A stretch of 50,898 nucleotides of DNA. Origin: Syncephalis plumigaleata. Lineage: Eukaryota; Zoopagomycota; Zoopagomycetes; Zoopagales; Piptocephalidaceae. The notes under the pieces were generated by a model. It was not told the DNA's origin. It worked only from the letters and a program-made list of their open reading frames with translations, and did not search any database. Positions 45,701 to 50,898 of this stretch are shown in pieces (the stretch's first letter is position 1; each line of letters starts with the position of its first letter). A program made the position numbers and the translations under genes. The stretch covers positions 1-50,898 of the forward strand of contig JAIXMF010000059.1 of the NCBI GenBank assembly GCA_025201365.1, in the 5' to 3' direction.

Positions 45701-48249
45701 TACCCATATCGCTACGAATATCGAGATCGTGCAGGACGTCGGATCCAGCCACTGAGCCTAGACGTGCCTCGCGACGAGCGTAATTCCAATCGGCCACCTC
45801 AGATGTCATGGAGGCAACCTCGGATGTCGGCGAATCGGGTCGACTAATATCGTAGTGTGGCGTGGTGGGAATGCCCTCTCCATCGGCGACCTCTTCGTTT
45901 GGATTCTCGTGCTGTATTGTACGTATGAGATCCTTCTTGGAAAGACTACGACGAGCTTCTTCGGGATTGTTAAATCGGAATATATGATTACCACCGAGAA
46001 CAATACGGAATCCGCTGCGCAATCGTTTGGCCTTATCGATTTGCAGACCGTTGACCATTACAATGCCACCGTCGCCCGGATGCAATGTCACCTTGCCTTG
46101 TTCATTCTCAAAGTGACAATGATTCGCTACGATCTTACTGCCGCTAAGCTTGATTTCCGTGTCGCAATCGTCCTCCATCCTACCCACACGCGTGATACCG
46201 GGACGAATTTGGTACACGAGACATTCGGACATGAGCGGGTCCTCGTTGAGATTGACCAGATGCGGCATCTTCTTTGGCGAGTACAAACCGACGTTATTCT
46301 TCTCCATCATAATACCGAGATCCTCGAGCATCTTCTCTCGTTCCTCTTGAATACGCTGCGTCTCATGAACCTTTTGCTCCCACGTTTGGTTCAACTCGGA
46401 CATAATCTTCTCGGATTGATTCAATTGCTCGCGAATATTCGATGCAGGCGTGCCGTGTTTCATCGCTTCTTCGGGATCGTAGACCGCCAGCTTACTACGT
46501 AGCATTTGCAACTCTTCCTTGAGTTCTCGAATAACCTTGGCATTCGGATCCTCGTTAACCACCGCCTTGTTCTGAATCTTCTTGGCCGCATACGCATAAC
46601 GAAGTGTACTAAGCGTTTCATCGTAGTCGGCCGGTGAAATCGCTGCAATCATGGCGGTACGCGAGTTACCACCAAGCGAATCCTTAAGCAACCAGGTCAA
46701 TACGGAATCACGATACGGGACAAAGTTGTCCTTTTTCCCCTTCTTTCCTCCGGTCTTTCCTTCTTCCGCAAGAGCAGAAATGACTTTACCGAGCGTCGTC
46801 AATGATTTATTGATGTTTGCACCTTCCTTAAGTCGAACACCTGTGGCACCGGTTGAATTGGCACGTTCACTACCTGCAAGATCGACCAGACTGAATTATA
46901 AAGTAATGCAAGGTTAGTTACCACTTCTAGCATGACTAACTAACTAGCTAGCTAGCTAGTTACCCACCTGATACGTGAGACTTTTTCCGTTTCCATATCC
47001 GTTTCTTTATCGTGACGCTTTTGCGTTACAATAAGCGTGAATACACCATGAGATCGACTGGATGTTTCATTCATATTGGTGGCGGCAACGGTACGAGTCT
47101 ATTCGGCATTAATGGCAATAAATAAGATAATGGTTATTGTCTATTGTCTATTGTCTGTTATTCAGTAGTCACACATACCTTGTTACCCTCGTCCATCAAC
47201 GAGACAATCTCTTCGTATGAATTGACCACTAGTTTCGAGAGATCCTCGACGTACGGACCAAGCGATGGATGTTCACGTACACGTAGATTGTTCTTGTTTT
47301 TCGGATTCAGCAAATCACGCACTCGCTCACAATAGATTTCCATATAGGAGACCTCCACATTAATTTGTAGGTCGTCGGATGACAGTCGATTGACACGTTC
47401 AAATAGTTCCTCGCACGTCAACGGGATAATACCCTTGTCCTCACCGTATCCCACCTATTCCGCGTTCAATAGACATTGTTTCCACACCGAGTGTGTAAGT
47501 GGCATGATACTTGTTCATATTGATATTAAGACTAATTACCATTGAATATGATTTACCAGCACCGGTTTGACCATCTAAAATGATTACAACAACACGTATA
47601 GTTTAGCTGCATTAGCGATCGCGTCTACCATGTGTAGTAAGTATTTATAGGTTTATCGTTACTTACAAGCAAAAATACACGTATTATAACCTTCAAAAGC
47701 GTGATCGAGCAGTTCTTTGCCCAAATCATTGTAGACAACCGCTTGACTGGCGTAGTTGGGCGCCTTTGGATCAAATGACCAGTAAGAGTGATCGTAGGCA
47801 AACGATTTGACATCGGGTTTAGATGCTGGATCTGCGGGATTTGACGGTCGGGTAATAATAGTTTGGTTGCCTTCCATACGAATAAGGCATGTGGCACCAC
47901 GCGCAATTTCTGTAATGTCATATAGAAAAAACGATTAGCCATTCATGTATCCATTACTACTAATTATATGACACAGTAGCTTTACTGGAGTAGAATAAAA
48001 CACCAATGCTACTACTAATGCTACTAGTTTATTATGAGCAATGGTAACCATCATATAGTATTGTACTACCAACTTGGTTACCATCGCTTATCCATCATTT
48101 CGAATAGATAACCAATGGCAATGGTCTAGCCATTTATTCTACTCCATCCATAGCATCGTCTTATTGTATATCGCGTTGTTTCTACAATGTTACTTACCGC
48201 GCGAGTTAAGCGGTCGCACACGCACGACCACCTTAATGTTTCCACTCAT
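42715..48249 (-). CDS. kinesin-3 motor (Unc-104/KIF1A-like)
   Basis: Nine exons (48249-48198, 47909-47667, 47574-47540, 47454-47179, 47098-46968, 46890-43407, 43344-43187, 43115-42920, 42837-42715) sum to 4698 nt, 1565 aa. The N-terminal motor shows [13 protein letters not shown]-loop [12 protein letters not shown], switch [12 protein letters not shown], switch [13 protein letters not shown] and [20 protein letters not shown] Lys-rich insert (TGGKKGKKD) follows in loop 12, as in KIF1A. An FHA domain (about aa 455-560; [12 protein letters not shown] ... NHCHFE), coiled coils (about 640-720), a kinesin-3 central conserved region and a C-terminal PH domain (KKGYLFFPE ... RRPYMYMY ... [11 protein letters not shown]) follow. 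By family it carries vesicles toward microtubule plus ends, with PH binding phosphoinositides. Length and order match full-length fungal Unc104. Confidence 0.94.
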
Positions 48250-49225
48250 GTTGACTGTTACTGATACGCCAGTGGGTTCAAGCCTCTAGATGAATACACA
48301 GACGACGAATAGTCGACTCGCTAACTATGCAGATGTGAATAAAACGCAATAGAGTAACATACACGTAAAGTCACTATATGCACATAAAGACTTGCACACG
48401 CAAGCGCGCACAGTCACAGCCACACTAGACTAGAAACAAGTATATAAATGACTGTAGAAGCGAATCAGTTAAAGATGATAAAACGATACTAGTGAAAACA
48501 AATAAGGGATGGCCGAAGCTGTATGGATGAGAGTGATAATGGTGGAGGTGCATACAAAGAAGAAGAAAGACCGCCGATAACGATGCAGCGTCACCAAAAA
48601 AAAGATGTGCTGATTTGTGTGGATAATGGAGGGGATGAATGTGTGTGTGTGTTGTGTGTGTGCAGCCAACACTACTACAACCACAACAACAAATGAAATG
48701 ACTGGTTCCAGTCGTACAACTACACAAAACAGGCTGGTTCACTAATTACGATAACTTCCTTCTCTTCCTTTGCCATGCTAACATGTTTACATAGATAGAT
48801 GCATACTATTAGTGATATTCACTCATTTATTCACTCATGTCTTTGTATGTTGATCTATTTGATAGGATATGTAAGTAAACGGTAGATTTGTATAAATGTA
48901 ATGACAATTAGTAGTTGAATACATAGTAAAAACAGTGGGATATGCATGATAGTTGATTATGCATTCAAGTGACCTCATGGTCATATGAGGGAAAAAGAGG
49001 GAAACTAAAAGAAGAAAGAAAGAAAGAAAGAAAGAAGAGGAAGGAAAAGGACAAGTAGGATCGAGATGAATGATCATGGGACTGCGAGCAACATTGCTAA
49101 TGAACAACCTGTTTACCACACACACACATATATATATATATATACATACATGATATACGCTAATACGTAGAAAGAATGGAAATGAAGCAGTGTAATTGGT
49201 AACTAGCGAGTATAGCTGTATATAT
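48250..49225. other. intergenic between kinesin and L1
   Basis: Low-complexity: (GT)n near 48641-48662, (GAAA)n near 49010-49036 and (CA)n(TA)n near 49118-49144. The minus-strand frames here are repeat-driven. No gene seen. Confidence 0.5.
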
Positions 49226-50541
49226 TTATTCGATATCTTTTAATAAAAGGCCAGGACCACGAGTAGATGAAATGTGGACTTGCTCGATAAAAGCTATAAG
49301 CAATGATGATGATATTAGTGGATGCTTCATGTAAATATATAATGGTATAGCTGTACCTTTTTTACCAGTTGGTGCATGTTCTCGAATGTTTTGTAATAGT
49401 GTCTTGACATTAGCTGACATGACTGGTAAGTAACATGTTGATTACTCTGTTGATTCATTTACAACTTACCTTCAATCTCTTCATCACTAAAGTGTAACTA
49501 GTAGATCAATTAATAGATGATGATGATAATTAGTAGAGTGAATACATTTCTTGTTAATAAATAATCAAGTAGTTCATTACTTACCCGTCCAATACCTGTA
49601 TGAATGATGCCTTGTCGATCAGATCGATAGTCGAAAGATGATTTTGATGCTTGCACTACTGTAGCAATATCATCAGTAACTGTGCCTAATTCATAGGAAA
49701 TAAAGGAATAATGATGTTAATAATGAGCATATCATGTTTATAAGCAAGCTTACCCTTCTTTACCGATGGCATAAGTCCTTTAGGACCGAGATAACGAGCA
49801 ATTTTAGCTACTGCTGGCAACATAGCAGGTGTGCAGAGACACTTGTCAAATTTATGTTCACCTGCTTGTACCTATATAACATGTCATTGTACATGATCAA
49901 TACTATTACTATGATGTATCATCAGTAATCGTATACATACACTAGTGACAAGATCCGGTCCTCCTACAATGGCTGCTCCTGCACTTTTTGCATCTTCAGC
50001 GCTTTTCCCTAACAATAAACAATAGTTTAGAGAAATACGCGATGAATACAATCAATCAATCAGTCAATCATCATTACCTCTGCAAATACTAGAATGGTCG
50101 CTTCTTGTTTGATATTCCTCGGTAGCACGATACTACCACGTACACTTGGATTGTGCTTATCGGTAGCACATTTGACGTGTACTTCGAATTGTTTATCGGA
50201 TAACCAGCATCGAGTGCCTATTATTATCAAACAAATCAATCAATTAATAGGTGAATATAGTGAGTGAGTTATCACTACATACACGTAGGATCTTGGTGGC
50301 TTCCGGTATTGGTAATGCGTCTGCCTCGGCACGTAGCTGCTTTAGCGTCTTGGTCTTCTTACGCTTATTACTAGTACGAACGGTGGCGTAAGATCGAGAT
50401 GCCACTGGCAATACTCGCTAATATCGCGTATGCTTATCAATCAGTAATAGCACAGTATCAATCACGCGTTATACTTACGGAGAATACGCCCGTAGAAGCA
50501 CTAGTTGTTATACGTGTCCAACTGGCAAGATGCATTGTCAT
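49226..50541 (-). CDS. mitochondrial large-subunit ribosomal protein uL1m
   Basis: Nine exons (50541-50479, 50417-50285, 50217-50078, 50008-49941, 49871-49754, 49685-49585, 49497-49470, 49413-49357, 49293-49226) encode about 258 aa. A basic, hydroxylated N-terminus fits a mitochondrial presequence. L1 motifs follow: FEVHVKCATDKHNPSVRGSI, LPRNI, ILVFAEGKSAEDAKSAGA, VGGPDLV, DKCLCTPAMLPAVAKIARYL, GPKGLMPSVKKGTVTDDI and a final EQVHISSTRG. L1 binds rRNA at the L1 stalk of the mitoribosome. At the exon 3/4 junction the canonical GTAATG...TTAG intron leaves the frame one nucleotide short: the Gly of FAEGKS needs one more base. That means a non-canonical boundary or a base error. Two ATGs in frame, six nt apart, open the gene; I took the upstream one. 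Confidence 0.85.
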
Positions 50542-50794
50542 AACAACAGTAATAGTAATAGTAATAGTAATAATATGGATTCAAAGTGGACACGCTCTCG
50601 ATTATTGACCAGTTATTTAGCAAAGTGTCCTATGGCTACTACTAAGAAAAGTGAGAGCGAGAGAGGCTGGCAAGTTCGCTTTTACACATAAAGTGGAGAT
50701 CAGCTTTTATTTTTCTTTTTTTAATTTTCTTTGTAGAATTGCTGATTACCACTCTCTTTTTAATTACTACTGACCGTCCCTAACCACGCGTATC
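50542..50794. promoter_or_regulatory. divergent promoter between uL1m and the Utp18-like gene
   Basis: A 253-bp gap with an AGTAAT microsatellite (50546-50572) and a T-rich tract (50704-50735) just before the plus-strand gene. Confidence 0.4.
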
Positions 50795-50898
50795 ATGCCT
50801 AAACGTCATAAGAATACAGAAGGCCGACAGGCTAAACGAGCAAAGAAGAGTCAGAAAGAAGTGGAATTAGAAGCACTAGTATTTGGTGCTGATATTGG
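50795..50898 (+). CDS. start of a Utp18-like U3 snoRNP protein (partial)
   Basis: The frame opens with a basic stretch (MPKRHKNTEGRQAKRAKK) followed by EVELEALVFGADI. The LExLVFG motif after a basic N-terminus is typical of Utp18, a WD40 protein of the small-subunit processome in the nucleolus. Only 34 codons are inside the window, so the WD repeats cannot be checked. Confidence 0.45.
   Translation, partial: MPKRHKNTEGRQAKRAKKSQKEVELEALVFGADI

Noticed and set aside
45855-46502. 215-codon plus-strand frame inside the kinesin gene
   Set aside because: Antisense to the FHA and neck region of kinesin-3; no recognisable content.

Overview
The window is nuclear DNA from a eukaryote, most likely an early-diverging fungus (Zoopagomycota or Mucoromycota grade). 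The grounds are many 42-120 nt introns with GTAAGT donors, CTAAC-like branch sites and TAG acceptors, close gene spacing, and fungal-type housekeeping genes (FHIP/FAM160, Mad3, an ARID-RFX RSC9-like subunit, kinesin-3, Y14, nucleolin/Nsr1, mitochondrial uL1). The fungal placement is inference from gene content.

Layout. 1-11.9 kb: an F-box-like gene (-), a Fanzor/TnpB-like relic, a FHIP gene (+), a small orphan gene (-) and a secreted double-psi beta-barrel (expansin-like) gene (+). 11.9-36.4 kb: a nested inverted duplication. Outer arms (about 11929-14290 and 34100-36437) carry the tail of a LINE. Inner arms (14643-19978 and 24498-29832, about 5.3 kb each) each carry the C-terminal part of a mitochondrial isoleucyl-tRNA synthetase gene and a complete Mad3/BubR1-like spindle-checkpoint gene. 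The centre between the inner arms holds a third copy of part of the outer repeat, a decayed secreted beta-trefoil lectin gene, Y14/RBM8A (-), a small single-membrane-span gene (+) and half of a Tc1/mariner-like element. Between the right inner and outer arms lies a 14-exon FHA-kinase gene. 36.9-50.9 kb: nucleolin-like (+), a complete 559 bp mariner-like element carrying a Fanzor tail, an RSC9-like gene (+), kinesin-3 (-), mitochondrial L1 (-) and the start of a Utp18-like gene (+).

Most striking points. (1) An intron in the RSC9-like gene that fits the U12-type AT-AC class: ATATCCTT donor, TTGCTTAAC branch, AC end. It restores a conserved RFX-like reading. (2) Two remnants of the eukaryotic TnpB homologue Fanzor, one inside a mariner-type element with TA target duplications. 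(3) The nested palindrome that doubles Mad3, with mosaic divergence between its arms. (4) An 8-nt microexon splitting the HRDIKPGN catalytic loop of the FHA-kinase. (5) Two GC-AG introns in Y14. (6) A 16-nt TATA-containing sequence shared by two secreted-protein genes.

The coding genes look like ordinary single-copy housekeeping functions (chromatin remodelling, checkpoint, transport, ribosome biogenesis, exon junction complex) and no operon logic applies. Exon structures were worked out by hand from frame continuity and splice consensus. No transcript data or database search was available.
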